This document shows, in pieces, positions 34,895-43,403 of a stretch of 64,000 nt of DNA. The translations under genes and the position numbers were made by a program. Source of the stretch: JAJPGZ01 sp038229295 (GTDB lineage Bacteria > Verrucomicrobiota > Verrucomicrobiia > Chthoniobacterales > UBA10450); NCBI GenBank assembly GCA_038229295.1, contig JBBROO010000008.1:14480-78479 (forward strand), given 5' to 3'. How positions within the stretch are numbered: the first letter of the stretch is position 1; each line of letters opens with the position of its first letter. The notes under the pieces were generated by a model. The model was not told the DNA's origin, made no database searches, and saw only the letters and a list, made by a program, of their open reading frames with translations.

Positions 34895-37462
34895 CTAGTC
34901 ACCAACGACGATGTTGACAAGCTTTTTGGGCACGACCACCACTTTGCGAATTGTTTTGCCGGCAATCAATTCCTTGATCTTCGGATTCGCCAACGCCGCC
35001 GCTTTGACTTCGGCTTCGCTCGCTAAGATCGACATCGTCATTCGGTCGCGCACTTTGCCATTCACCTGCACAGCCATTTCGACTTCGTCCTCGACCAAGA
35101 ATTTCTCATCGTGATCCGGCCAGCGCTGCTCCGTGACGTCGCCGCGCGATTTCAATTTTTCCCAGAGCTCCGCCGAAAGATGCGGCGCAAACGGATTGAG
35201 CAGAATCAAAAACGTCCGCATCGCTGCCAGCGGAACGGTTTTGGTTTCGCCCCGCGGAATGAACGCGTTCACGAAAATCATCATCTGCGAAATGGCGGTG
35301 TTAAACGAAAGCGTCTCGATGTCGTCCGTGACTTTCTTGATGGTCGCATGCACGATCTTCTGTTGCGCCTTCGTAAAATCGACATCTTGCACCGCGGGCG
35401 ACAATTCCCATTCGCCCGCCTGATTGTCGGTCATGATTAATCGCCACACCCGCGCGAGAAATCGCGAAACGCCTTCGACGCCGCGCATACTCCACGGTTT
35501 CATCTGCTCGAGCGGCCCCATGAACATTTCGTAAAGACGAAACGCGTCCGCGCCGTATTGCGCGATGACGTCATCGGGATTCACGATATTCCCGCGCGAC
35601 TTCGACATCTTCTGATTATCTTCGCCGAGAATAATTCCTTGATTCACCAATCGCTGAAACGGTTCCGAGGTTGTAACGAATCCGAGATCGAAGAGAACCT
35701 TCTGCCAGAAGCGCGCGTAAAGAAGATGCAAAACCGCATGCTCGGTGCCGCCGACGTAAAGATCGACATTCATCCAATATTTCTCCGCATCTTCGCCGAC
35801 GAAGCGCGAGTCGTTAGTCGGATCGCAAAAGCGCAGGTAATACCAACACGAGCCGGCCCATTGCGGCATCACGTTGGTTTCGCGCGTCGCTTTGTCGGAA
35901 TAACGGACCCAATCTTTTGCTTTGGCCAGCGGCGGTTCGCCCGTGCCGGTCGGCTTGTAATCCTCCAACGGCGGCGGCACGACCGGCAACTCCGATTCGT
36001 CCAGCGCGCGATGATGTCGATCTTGGTCCGAGCCGGACTGGCGGTTTTGTCGATCTTGCTCCCAGACAATCGGGAACGGTTCGCCCCAATAACGCTGCCG
36101 CGAAAAAAGCCAGTCGCGCAATTTGTAGTTGATCGCGCCTTTGCCCTGGCCGCGTTCTTCCAACCATTTCGTGATTTTCTTTTTCGCTTCAGCGCTCGTT
36201 AGGCCATCGATGATCGGCGAATTGATGGCGATGCCTTCGCCGACAAATCCAATCGGGGATTCATCACCGGGCGGTCGGACAACATCGACAATCGGCAATT
36301 CGAATTTGCGCGCGAATTCCAAATCGCGCTGGTCATGTCCGGGCACGGCCATGATGGCGCCCGTGCCGTAACCCATCAGGACATAATCCGCGATCCAAAT
36401 GGGAATTTTTTCGCTGGTCGCGGGGTTGATCGCATACGCGCCGATAAAGACGCCGGTTTTATCTTTGGCGAGGTCGGTGCGTTCGAGATCCGATTTGGAC
36501 CCGATATCGGCGCGATACTTTTTGACATGCGATTGTCGATCTTGCGTGGTCAGCAAATCGATTAGCGGATGTTCCGGCGCCAGCACCATGTAAGTCGCGC
36601 CGTAAAGCGTGTCCGGCCGCGTGGTGAACACGCGGATCGATTCGTCGCGCTGGTCGATCTTGAAATCGATCTCCGCGCCTTCGCTTTTGCCGATCCAATT
36701 TTGCTGGAGCAATTTGATGCCGGTCGGCCAATCGAGTCCGTCGAGTTCATCGATCAAGCGCTCGGCATACGCGGTGATGCGCAACATCCATTGCCGCATC
36801 GGCCGCCTAACGACAGGGAATCCGCCGACTTCGCTTTTGCCATCGACCACTTCTTCATTGGCCAAAACAGTCCCGAGGTCCTGGCACCAATTCACGGCGA
36901 CGTCGGCGACGTAAGCGAGTCGCACGCTGTCGGGATTTTCGCCGCGATAAGTCGAGATGGGCTCCGCGCGATTCGTTTCCGGATTAAACCACGAGTTGTA
37001 GATCTTGAGAAAAATCCACTGCGTCCATTTGAAGTAGCGCGGATCGGTGGTGTTGACTTCGCGCTGCCAATCGTAGGAAAAGCCGATGGCCTTCAGTTGC
37101 GATTTGAATTTCGTGATGTTGTCGCGCGTGGTGATGGCGGGATGCTGGCCGGTTTTGATGGCGTATTGCTCGGCCGGTAAACCGAACGCGTCCCAGCCCA
37201 TCGGATGCAGGACGTTGAATCCGTGGAGACGTTTGTAGCGCGCGACGATGTCGGTGGCGGTGTAACCCTCGGGATGTCCGACGTGCAATCCGGCGCCGCT
37301 CGGATACGGGAACATGTCGAGGACGTAGAATTTTGGTTTCGCCGGATCGAAATTTTTGTCGCCCGGATTGGGCGCATGAAACGATTGTCGATCTTCCCAG
37401 AGGCGTTGCCATTTCGGCTCGATCTGGTCGAAAGGATAAGGTTTACGGCGCTCGCTGCTCAT
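34895..37462 (-). CDS. leuS: Leucyl-tRNA synthetase
   Basis: 855 residues from ATG 37462 (MSSERRKPYPFDQIEPKWQR). HIGH-equivalent HVGHPEGY in SGAGLHVGHPEGYT and the KMSKS loop NQKMSKSRGN are clear; the editing domain and anticodon domain follow normal order. After the catalytic RYWGEPFPIVWE comes QDRQNRQSGSDQDRH before HRALDESELPVV; in relatives only a few residues lie here. That insert is encoded by two decamers plus spacer. Seven decamers in all lie in the gene. Confidence 0.95.
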   Translation of the reverse strand: MSSERRKPYPFDQIEPKWQRLWEDRQSFHAPNPGDKNFDPAKPKFYVLDMFPYPSGAGLHVGHPEGYTATDIVARYKRLHGFNVLHPMGWDAFGLPAEQYAIKTGQHPAITTRDNITKFKSQLKAIGFSYDWQREVNTTDPRYFKWTQWIFLKIYNSWFNPETNRAEPISTYRGENPDSVRLAYVADVAVNWCQDLGTVLANEEVVDGKSEVGGFPVVRRPMRQWMLRITAYAERLIDELDGLDWPTGIKLLQQNWIGKSEGAEIDFKIDQRDESIRVFTTRPDTLYGATYMVLAPEHPLIDLLTTQDRQSHVKKYRADIGSKSDLERTDLAKDKTGVFIGAYAINPATSEKIPIWIADYVLMGYGTGAIMAVPGHDQRDLEFARKFELPIVDVVRPPGDESPIGFVGEGIAINSPIIDGLTSAEAKKKITKWLEERGQGKGAINYKLRDWLFSRQRYWGEPFPIVWEQDRQNRQSGSDQDRHHRALDESELPVVPPPLEDYKPTGTGEPPLAKAKDWVRYSDKATRETNVMPQWAGSCWYYLRFCDPTNDSRFVGEDAEKYWMNVDLYVGGTEHAVLHLLYARFWQKVLFDLGFVTTSEPFQRLVNQGIILGEDNQKMSKSRGNIVNPDDVIAQYGADAFRLYEMFMGPLEQMKPWSMRGVEGVSRFLARVWRLIMTDNQAGEWELSPAVQDVDFTKAQQKIVHATIKKVTDDIETLSFNTAISQMMIFVNAFIPRGETKTVPLAAMRTFLILLNPFAPHLSAELWEKLKSRGDVTEQRWPDHDEKFLVEDEVEMAVQVNGKVRDRMTMSILASEAEVKAAALANPKIKELIAGKTIRKVVVVPKKLVNIVVGD
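36014..36057 (-). repeat. Two decamers forming an insert in leuS
   Basis: TGTCGATCTT at 36015-36024 and 36048-36057, same orientation, with 23 bases between. Together they encode the QDRQNRQSGSDQDRH insert between two conserved LeuRS blocks, a good case for motif-driven growth of a protein loop. Confidence 0.9.
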
Positions 37463-37502
37463 CGGATGATCTCTTAGGAAAGCAGGAAAGCAGGAAAAGA
37501 AA

Positions 37503-38087
37503 ATGGATTTGCTTTTGGCAACGCGGAATGTGCACAAGACGCGCGAGTTTGCCGAGATTCTCGGTGACGAGTTTGTCGTGCGAGGACTTTCAAGCGTGAA
37601 GGATGCTCCAGTCGTTGCAGAAACCGGTCGCACGTTTGCGGAGAACGCGATTTTGAAAGCGGTGAGCGTCTCGCAAGATCGACATGTCCTCGTGGTGGCG
37701 GACGATTCGGGGCTGGAAGTCGATGCGCTTGATGACGCGCCGGGAATTTTTTCGGCGCGTTACGCCGGCGAGGATGCGACGGACGAACAGAACATCGACA
37801 AGTTGTTAGGCGCGCTAAAGGAAAAGAAATCGCGAACGGCGCGCTTTCGCTGCGTTATCGCGCTGGCGCGTGATGGAAAATTGCTGCAAACGTTCGAGGG
37901 CGCGGTCGAAGGAGTGATTGTCGATCTTGCGCGAGGAAGTGTCGGCTTCGGCTACGATCCGATCTTTAGGCCGGACGGGTTCGAGAAAACTTTCGGCGAA
38001 TTACCAGCTGATATTAAGAATCAAATTAGCCATCGCGCGAAAGCGATCGGCAAACTGCGCGAAGCGCTGCGAACGTTGGCGGATTAA
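37503..38087 (+). CDS. rdgB: XTP/dITP diphosphatase (Ham1/RdgB)
   Basis: 194 residues. LLLATRNVHKTREFAEIL, the VVADDSGLEVDALDDAPGIF active site and VGFGYDPIFRPDG are diagnostic. It hydrolyses ITP, XTP and dITP to keep deaminated purines out of nucleic acids. It is divergent from leuS with 40 bases between starts, and overlaps the next exbD convergently by four bases. Decamer copies at 37675 and 37919 give SQDRHV and VIVDLA. Confidence 0.95.
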   Translation: MDLLLATRNVHKTREFAEILGDEFVVRGLSSVKDAPVVAETGRTFAENAILKAVSVSQDRHVLVVADDSGLEVDALDDAPGIFSARYAGEDATDEQNIDKLLGALKEKKSRTARFRCVIALARDGKLLQTFEGAVEGVIVDLARGSVGFGYDPIFRPDGFEKTFGELPADIKNQISHRAKAIGKLREALRTLAD

Positions 38088-38512
38088 TGGCCGCCGCCGG
38101 CGACGGCCGCTGCGCGAATCTGGTAACCGACTTTTGTGATGCCAGAGTTGCGGACCTTATCGAGCAGATCGATGACGTCGCCGTGCATGGCCATGGGCTC
38201 GGCGCTGATGGAAACTTTGATGTTAGGGTTTTGCTGATGGTAATTGTAAAGGCGCGCCATCACTTCGTCGGCCGGGACATAGGCGCCATCGAAATAGTAA
38301 ACCGGCCCGGCGGCCACCTTGACGGAAATATAGTCCTTCTGCTGGTTAGGCGGCGGAAGGCTTTGCGATGGCAGATTCACTTTGATTCCTTTCATGTGCG
38401 TCTGGCTGAGACTCACCATCATGAAACTAGCGAGGAGAAAGAACATGATGTCGATCAAAGGAATGATCTCAATGCGAGCGTGTTTTTTGGGAATAGGTGA
38501 AGCGACTCGCAT
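38084..38512 (-). CDS. exbD: ExbD/TolR-family protein (second TonB cluster, copy 2)
   Basis: 142 residues; N-terminal basic segment, membrane helix with conserved aspartate (IPLIDIMFFLLASFMMVSL) and periplasmic domain. Its first 55 residues closely match the exbD at 39144-39584, showing tandem duplication around a tonB-like gene. The cluster order is exbB-exbD-tonB-exbD. Confidence 0.9.
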   Translation of the reverse strand: MRVASPIPKKHARIEIIPLIDIMFFLLASFMMVSLSQTHMKGIKVNLPSQSLPPPNQQKDYISVKVAAGPVYYFDGAYVPADEVMARLYNYHQQNPNIKVSISAEPMAMHGDVIDLLDKVRNSGITKVGYQIRAAAVAGGGH

Positions 38513-38514
38513 AG

Positions 38515-39141
38515 CTAGTAGTTAGCGCCCGTCATGGTAAACGTGATCGGGATTTTTACTTTCGAAACTGAGCCCGGTTTAAATCGCCACTGTCTGAAAG
38601 TACTCATGGCGGAGTTATCGAGAATCGGATTGCCGATGCTCGTGGCCATGGACGCGTCCGTGACAGCGCCGCTGCTGGGATCCACCGAAACAACACAAAC
38701 ACCGCTTCCCGTGACGTGATGGGCCTTGGCCTCGTACGGATACACTGGCCGGGGTGAATTGATGGCGAGCGCCTTCGCGCCGGAGATCGACATCATCCCG
38801 GGCGGACGAGGCGAACCGACAACTGGCGCTTTGACGGGCGCAAGTTTTTGGTTAGGCGGCCGCTTGGGCGGCGGTGTCGTTTCTTCGTGAAACTCGGGTT
38901 GCACCTCGGGCATCGGCGGCGGTTCGGGAAGAGGAATATCTTCCGGTGGCGGTGTCGGTTCGTCGGTCGGCGTCTCGAGTGTCGCGATGACTTCAGCGGT
39001 GGGAATACTGCTTAGGTCCGCCGGCGGGGCCTCATGTTTAATGGCGGCGACAACGGCGCCAATATGAAGAAGCGCGGCACCGCCAAGGGCCGCCCAGAAA
39101 TGCCAGGGCGGCGACGGGCGATAGAGAATAGGCTTGGCCAT
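38515..39141 (-). CDS. TonB-family energy transducer (second cluster)
   Basis: 208 residues. One N-terminal helix (FWAALGGAALLHIGAVVAAI), a Pro/Glu-rich linker (TPPPEDIPLPEPPPMPEVQP) and a C-terminal TonB domain (GVCVVSVDPSSGAVTDASMA … FRQWRFKPGSVSKVKIPITF). Shorter than the first-cluster transducer at 24229. Two exbD genes flank it, an arrangement known from multi-ExbD TonB systems in environmental Gram-negatives. No receptor is adjacent. Confidence 0.88.
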   Translation of the reverse strand: MAKPILYRPSPPWHFWAALGGAALLHIGAVVAAIKHEAPPADLSSIPTAEVIATLETPTDEPTPPPEDIPLPEPPPMPEVQPEFHEETTPPPKRPPNQKLAPVKAPVVGSPRPPGMMSISGAKALAINSPRPVYPYEAKAHHVTGSGVCVVSVDPSSGAVTDASMATSIGNPILDNSAMSTFRQWRFKPGSVSKVKIPITFTMTGANY

Positions 39142-39143
39142 AT

Positions 39144-39584
39144 TTATCGATTTTTTGTCGCGGGCAATTCAGCCGCTGAGTAACTTTTTATCTCGAACGC
39201 GATCTTGTAAAACCCGGCAACGCGCAGTTCGTCCAACAATCGTGTCACATTGATGTGTGGCGTCCCGGCGTCACCACGCACGAACACTTTTGCTTCCGGA
39301 TTCTCCTGATGCACTTGTCTCAATTTGGCCTGCATCTTCTCGGCATCGAGCTCCTCTTTGTCGAAATACCACCGGCCACCTTGATCCACCGAAACAGCGA
39401 TATAATCGTTTTTGGGTTGCGTTTCACCGGACATGCCCTTGGGCAGATTCACTTTCATGCCCTTCATGTGCACCTGGCTCAAGCTCACCATCATGAAGCT
39501 GGCGAGAAGAAAGAACATGATGTCGATCAAAGGAATGATCTCGATCCGCGCTTTCTTGTGCGGGATGGGTGAGGTGACTTGCAT
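39144..39584 (-). CDS. exbD: ExbD/TolR-family protein (second TonB cluster, copy 1)
   Basis: 146 residues with the same helix (IPLIDIMFFLLASFMMVSLS) as its neighbour and a periplasmic domain ending YKIAFEIKSYSAAELP. Three bases separate it from the tonB-like gene and 28 from exbB, so all four genes are likely one transcript. Confidence 0.9.
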   Translation of the reverse strand: MQVTSPIPHKKARIEIIPLIDIMFFLLASFMMVSLSQVHMKGMKVNLPKGMSGETQPKNDYIAVSVDQGGRWYFDKEELDAEKMQAKLRQVHQENPEAKVFVRGDAGTPHINVTRLLDELRVAGFYKIAFEIKSYSAAELPATKNR

Positions 39585-39611
39585 GGTTTGCTTTCGCGAT
39601 GGGTAAAACGC

Positions 39612-40664
39612 TTATCGCGTCGTAGTCGTCGGCATTTCCACTTCGCGTTTGGCTTTCGAGTTCGCTTCCAGCATCACCTCCAGGTTCGTCGCAGCTGTCT
39701 GCAGTTCGAACTCTAGGTTAGACACTCGAGACGTGAAAAAGTTAAACGGAATCAGCGAGAAGATGGCAATACCGAGACCGCACGCGGTGGCGATGAGCGC
39801 TTCGGCGATACCACCAGTCACGGCTTGCACGGCCAGTTCTTCGTTGCCGAGGAAGCTGAAAGATTTCATCAGACCGGTGATCGTGCCGAGCAAACCGAGC
39901 AACGGTGCGAGCGTCACCAGGGTGTCCATGACCACGAGGAATCGGCCCGCGCGTTTGATTTCAATACCGGCGGCGACTTGCAACGCGCCTTGCAGCGATG
40001 CGTGCTGGTGATTCAATCCATTCCACATCATGCGCAATACAGGATCGCGCGTATCGCGTGATAATCTGGACGCTTCCGCGACATCGCCCACTTCGATGGC
40101 GGTGAAAACTTTTTCGATGCGTTTTGGATCGCGGCGGAACCACCGGCTGAGCCACCAGAAGAGACGCTCGAGCACGACCGTGATGGCGATGATCGACACA
40201 ATCAGGATGGGCCACATGATCGGGCCGCCCTTGATGAAATTGTCGATCAAGAAATTACCAGTAGTCGCCGTAGTTGGAGCGCCCGGGGCGCTGGCGGCTG
40301 GTGAAGCGCTCGCGCCCGGCGCAGGCGTCAAGCTTCCACTGAGAGTTGCATTCACACTCGCTCCCGGCGCGGGCGAACCACCTGGAGCTGCTGACATCGC
40401 CGGGGCACCTGCGGGCGCACCTGGTGCGACTCCACCCGGAGGCGGCGGAACTGGATTGGCCGGAGCCGCTGGATTACCGGGAGCGACCGCAGTCGGATTT
40501 CCAGGAGCGGCCGGATTCGGAGCCACCGCGGGATTTTGCGCGGCGGGCGCGGGCGCTCCGGGCGGTGGCGGAGGCGGCGGCGCTTGACCGGGGCGATTTT
40601 GAGCAAACGCGGTCAACGCGGTCAACGCGGTCAAAGTGAGACAGAGAGTTAGGAGTGTTTTCAT
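39612..40664 (-). CDS. exbB: MotA/TolQ/ExbB protein with Pro/Ala-rich N-terminal extension
   Basis: 350 residues from ATG 40664; the frame opens at 40754. A signal peptide whose core repeats LTALTALTA (from a tandem GGTCAACGC repeat) is followed by about 120 residues of Pro, Ala and Gly, then three TolQ-type helices (MWPILIVSIIAITVVLERLF, LVTLAPLLGLLGTITGLMK, LIATACGLGIAIFSLIPFNF). The signal plus low-complexity periplasmic N-terminus is seen in some verrucomicrobial and planctomycete ExbB proteins; its role is unknown. Confidence 0.87.
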   Translation of the reverse strand: MKTLLTLCLTLTALTALTAFAQNRPGQAPPPPPPPGAPAPAAQNPAVAPNPAAPGNPTAVAPGNPAAPANPVPPPPGGVAPGAPAGAPAMSAAPGGSPAPGASVNATLSGSLTPAPGASASPAASAPGAPTTATTGNFLIDNFIKGGPIMWPILIVSIIAITVVLERLFWWLSRWFRRDPKRIEKVFTAIEVGDVAEASRLSRDTRDPVLRMMWNGLNHQHASLQGALQVAAGIEIKRAGRFLVVMDTLVTLAPLLGLLGTITGLMKSFSFLGNEELAVQAVTGGIAEALIATACGLGIAIFSLIPFNFFTSRVSNLEFELQTAATNLEVMLEANSKAKREVEMPTTTTR

Positions 40665-40740
40665 AGGTGCAGCCAAGGTTGAGTATGAACTCGATTTCTG
40701 TGAACTGTCTTTATCCCAAAGGGATTTGCATTCAGTCGAG

Positions 40741-40860
40741 CTAAAACTTTTCATCTTTTATATTAAGACGCTTCAGCAAATGAAGGGTCGCTTCTATATT
40801 TCGAATTAGCTCGGGCTGTGGGATGTAGGCAAGGTCACGAAATATTAAAATTCCATTTCG
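40741..40860 (-). pseudogene. Possible gene remnant in the exbB/FAH gap
   Basis: Upstream of exbB, 228 bases lack a full gene. Reading the minus strand gives NGILIFRDLAYIPQPELIRN continuing IEATLHLLKRLNIKDEKF and a stop, a plausible protein C-terminus with no credible start (the frame runs upstream into the end of the next gene). Locally AT-rich. Either a degraded gene or chance; two decamer-like sites (one with a mismatch) lie just beyond it at 40865-40892. Confidence 0.25.
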
Positions 40861-40892
40861 TTCGTTAGATCGACAACTGCTAAGATCGACAT

Positions 40893-41657
40893 CTACTTCG
40901 TATTGACCACGCGATTTCGCAGCGGTGGCCACTCCGCGAGACGCGCTTCGAGTTCGTCCCCTTCGCGAATCGGCCCCACGCCCGCCGGTGTTCCCGTCAG
41001 AATAATATCCCCCGCGCGCAGGGTGAGCGATCGACTGCAAAATGAAACTATCTCCGCGACCGAATAAATCATCTGACTTGTCCGCGCGCTCTGGCGCACT
41101 TCTCCATTTTGGCGGAGTTCGACCGCGACATCGCTAACATCGACATCGGCATATACGAACGGCCCGAGCGGCGTGTAAGTGTCGAACGATTTGCAACGCG
41201 CAAATTGCTTCTCGGACTTCTGCAAATCGCGATCACTGATGTCGAGCGCCGCGGTGTAACCAAAAACGTGGTCGAGCGCGCGTTCGCGCGAAATATTTTT
41301 TGCGTCGCTGCCGATAACGATCGCCAGTTCCGCTTCGAAATCGGTCTGATGTTCTGGGAACGCGATCTCGATCGCGCCATTGTGCGGTAGAAGCGAGCTC
41401 GGCGCTTTCAACCAGATCAACGGCGTGCCGAGCGGCGTCCGTTTCATCTCGGCGATGTGCTCGGCGTAATTTAATCCAACGGCGATGATCTTCGACGGCG
41501 CGACTGCAAGATCGACATCTATAAGTGAGAGCTTAGTCACTTCACCCGTCGGCACGATGTCGATCCAATATGGATTGGTCAGTCTGTGAACTTCATCGCG
41601 CAGAACTTCGCCGTAGAAAAATTCTTCACCCGATCTGAAGCCGCCGAAGGTGCGCAT
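40893..41657 (-). CDS. Fumarylacetoacetate hydrolase family protein
   Basis: 254 residues. IIAVGLNYAEHIAEM, FEAELAIVIGSDAKNIS (metal-binding glutamates), FGYTAALDISDRDLQ and ILTGTPAGVGPIREGDELEA are the classical FAH/2-keto-4-pentenoate hydratase blocks. Such enzymes hydrolyse or hydrate acylpyruvates and related diketo acids in aromatic degradation, or act as oxaloacetate decarboxylases. No pathway neighbours clarify the substrate. Decamer copy at 41508 encodes IDVDLAVAP. Confidence 0.88.
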   Translation of the reverse strand: MRTFGGFRSGEEFFYGEVLRDEVHRLTNPYWIDIVPTGEVTKLSLIDVDLAVAPSKIIAVGLNYAEHIAEMKRTPLGTPLIWLKAPSSLLPHNGAIEIAFPEHQTDFEAELAIVIGSDAKNISRERALDHVFGYTAALDISDRDLQKSEKQFARCKSFDTYTPLGPFVYADVDVSDVAVELRQNGEVRQSARTSQMIYSVAEIVSFCSRSLTLRAGDIILTGTPAGVGPIREGDELEARLAEWPPLRNRVVNTK

Positions 41658-41661
41658 TAAA

Positions 41662-41741
41662 GTCCACAGATTACACAGATTTTCACAGATTAAAGAAAGC
41701 CGGCGTCAAAAAATCTGCGTAAATCTGCGAAATCTGTGGAC
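41662..41741. repeat. Empty CACAGATT-family inverted-repeat element
   Basis: Left arm 41662-41691 begins GTCCACAGATTACACAGATT and right arm 41712-41741 ends AAATCTGCGAAATCTGTGG plus AC; the arms are near-perfect inverted repeats around a 20-base centre. The unit is a 9-10-base tandem, CACAGATTT/CGCAGATTTA. It occupies the whole gap between two genes. The same arms flank the GxxExxY gene at 46679-47117. Confidence 0.92.
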
Positions 41742-41743
41742 AA

Positions 41744-42517
41744 CTATTTCGGAATGATTCCGACAAAATCGCGCACCGTTTTATCTTCTGAGATGGAAAC
41801 CGCGCTTCCGTTTTCGCGTTTGAACCAAAAGCCGCTCGATGATCCGCCATCGAAATTAAGTGCGCGTTGAACTTTGAAGTCGCCCATCGGCGTCGTTAGA
41901 ATACTTGCGAGATCAGCCAGCGTCCCGTCGGAGCAAAACCCGAGCGCCGCGCGATCACCCGAGCCAACCGCGGCAAAAGTTCGTCGCGCCGACCGCGTCG
42001 CTTCCAAGCCTTTAACTGGCTTGCCAAGATCGACAAGGAAGGGTCCGCACTCGAGCGCGGAATTAAATTTTTTTGCGCGCGAAAATTCCGCCACCCGAAA
42101 AATTTGCACCGCGCCATTGGACGCGACTACTCCGCTCAGCAAACGGCCTTTCGTTAGGCGCGCGGTGGCTTTGCCTTCGACAATACGCAAACCCAGCGGC
42201 GCAAAAGCCGGGTCGAAATAACCGCCGTTCACTCCTGCCAGACAATGCGACTGCCGCATCGCGTCATCGAGATTGTTCGCGCCATCAGGATTATCGACCA
42301 CGCGGAGCTTGCACGATTTCGCGGAGAACAATGCAAGATCGACAATCGCGCGTTCGCCGCTGTCGGCATCGGTAAGATCGACATGTCGATGAATAACCGC
42401 AGCCGTCGACGAAGGTTCGTCGTGCGCCGAGACAACTTGCCATTCGGCCGATGCGCCCTGAGCGCACGCAAGCGCGAGAAAAATAAGGAGTCGCAAAAAC
42501 ACGAGCGCTACTATCAA
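41744..42517 (-). CDS. Secreted phosphodiester glycosidase (NAGPA/DUF2233 domain)
   Basis: 257 residues with a signal peptide (MIVALVFLRLLIFLALACAQGASA). The domain shows CLAGVNGGYFDP, LGLRIVEGKA, LECGPFLVDLGKPV and ALNFDGGSSSGFW, typical of the phosphodiester alpha-GlcNAcase/exopolysaccharide glycosidase family, which removes GlcNAc-1-P type groups from phosphodiesters in the envelope. Substrate unknown. Three decamers (42026, 42345, 42374) are present. Confidence 0.83.
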   Translation of the reverse strand: MIVALVFLRLLIFLALACAQGASAEWQVVSAHDEPSSTAAVIHRHVDLTDADSGERAIVDLALFSAKSCKLRVVDNPDGANNLDDAMRQSHCLAGVNGGYFDPAFAPLGLRIVEGKATARLTKGRLLSGVVASNGAVQIFRVAEFSRAKKFNSALECGPFLVDLGKPVKGLEATRSARRTFAAVGSGDRAALGFCSDGTLADLASILTTPMGDFKVQRALNFDGGSSSGFWFKRENGSAVSISEDKTVRDFVGIIPK

Positions 42518-42533
42518 CCAATGCGCGGAGTGC

Positions 42534-43382
42534 TCAAGAACCCGCGGCGAGCTCGTCCATCAACTGCCGCACATCGTCCTTCGCATAAAAGTCCCAGAAT
42601 GCGCCATCGCGCTCGAGAAGCTTCGCGCCCATTTCGCGCATCAGTTTATGATCGTAGATCGGGTTCCGGTTTCGGGATTCCAGCGGTTGCTGCAACGCAC
42701 TCGCATGCGGTGTCACGAGGGCGAGGACGCTTCCGCGCGAGGCGATGAGATCTTCGTAGCGGATGATGGCGCTTGCTGGAAGCAGCGTCCGGAATTTTTC
42801 GAAAAACCAATTCATGATGTGAATCTGGCGATCGAACCGGCCGGGGATCTCGGTTAGTTCGCGCGTTAGTTTTTTGTCCCACCGCTCCGCGGCCGGCAAT
42901 CGGCCGTAGCCGGGAGGAATATTAACCGTGGTCCACGATGTGAGGGTCGCGAGCGGATTGCGAATCATGGCAAAGCAGGGGAAACGCGCCACCAACAGAT
43001 CGAGATGCACGGCGAATCCGGCGTTTTGTTTGATGCAAAGCGTGAAATTTTCAGTGAGCGGTTTTGCGATTTCGATCTCGCCAAAACGCGCCAGCATCGG
43101 CCGCAGCCCGTGTTCGCCGCGCTCGGCCGCGCCGGTGTTATCCGGAACGACGCCGCCAACGTGTTTCGAAATCGCCTTTCCCCGGGTCAATAATGAGACG
43201 CGATTCTTTTCAAAAAAATCCGCAACGTAACGGCAGTATTTCTCGCGCTTTTTGAGGTGCGTTATCGTGCGCGGATCGATCGGTTCGTGCAAAGCGACCG
43301 TGTTCTCGACGGTCATTAAAAGATGACAGGAGAGCGTCGTTCCGCTGCGCGGCAGGCCGGTGAGAACGACGTTTCGGTGCAT
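42534..43382 (-). CDS. Sulfotransferase family protein
   Basis: 282 residues. The N-terminus VVLTGLPRSGTTLSCHLLM is the 5'-phosphosulfate-binding loop for PAPS; MIRNPLATLTSW is the 3'-phosphate-binding block (RNP…S). It likely sulfates an envelope glycan or small molecule, using PAPS; substrate unknown. It lies between a glycosidase and a glycosyltransferase, hinting at surface glycan metabolism. No perfect decamer is inside. Confidence 0.8.
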   Translation of the reverse strand: MHRNVVLTGLPRSGTTLSCHLLMTVENTVALHEPIDPRTITHLKKREKYCRYVADFFEKNRVSLLTRGKAISKHVGGVVPDNTGAAERGEHGLRPMLARFGEIEIAKPLTENFTLCIKQNAGFAVHLDLLVARFPCFAMIRNPLATLTSWTTVNIPPGYGRLPAAERWDKKLTRELTEIPGRFDRQIHIMNWFFEKFRTLLPASAIIRYEDLIASRGSVLALVTPHASALQQPLESRNRNPIYDHKLMREMGAKLLERDGAFWDFYAKDDVRQLMDELAAGS

Positions 43383-43403
43383 GCTGTTTATCAGATGTCG
43401 ATC

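Noticed and set aside
40263..40587. Plus-strand Gly/Ala-rich frame opposite exbB
   Set aside because: It is the antisense of the Pro/Ala-rich ExbB linker; low complexity makes both strands open.
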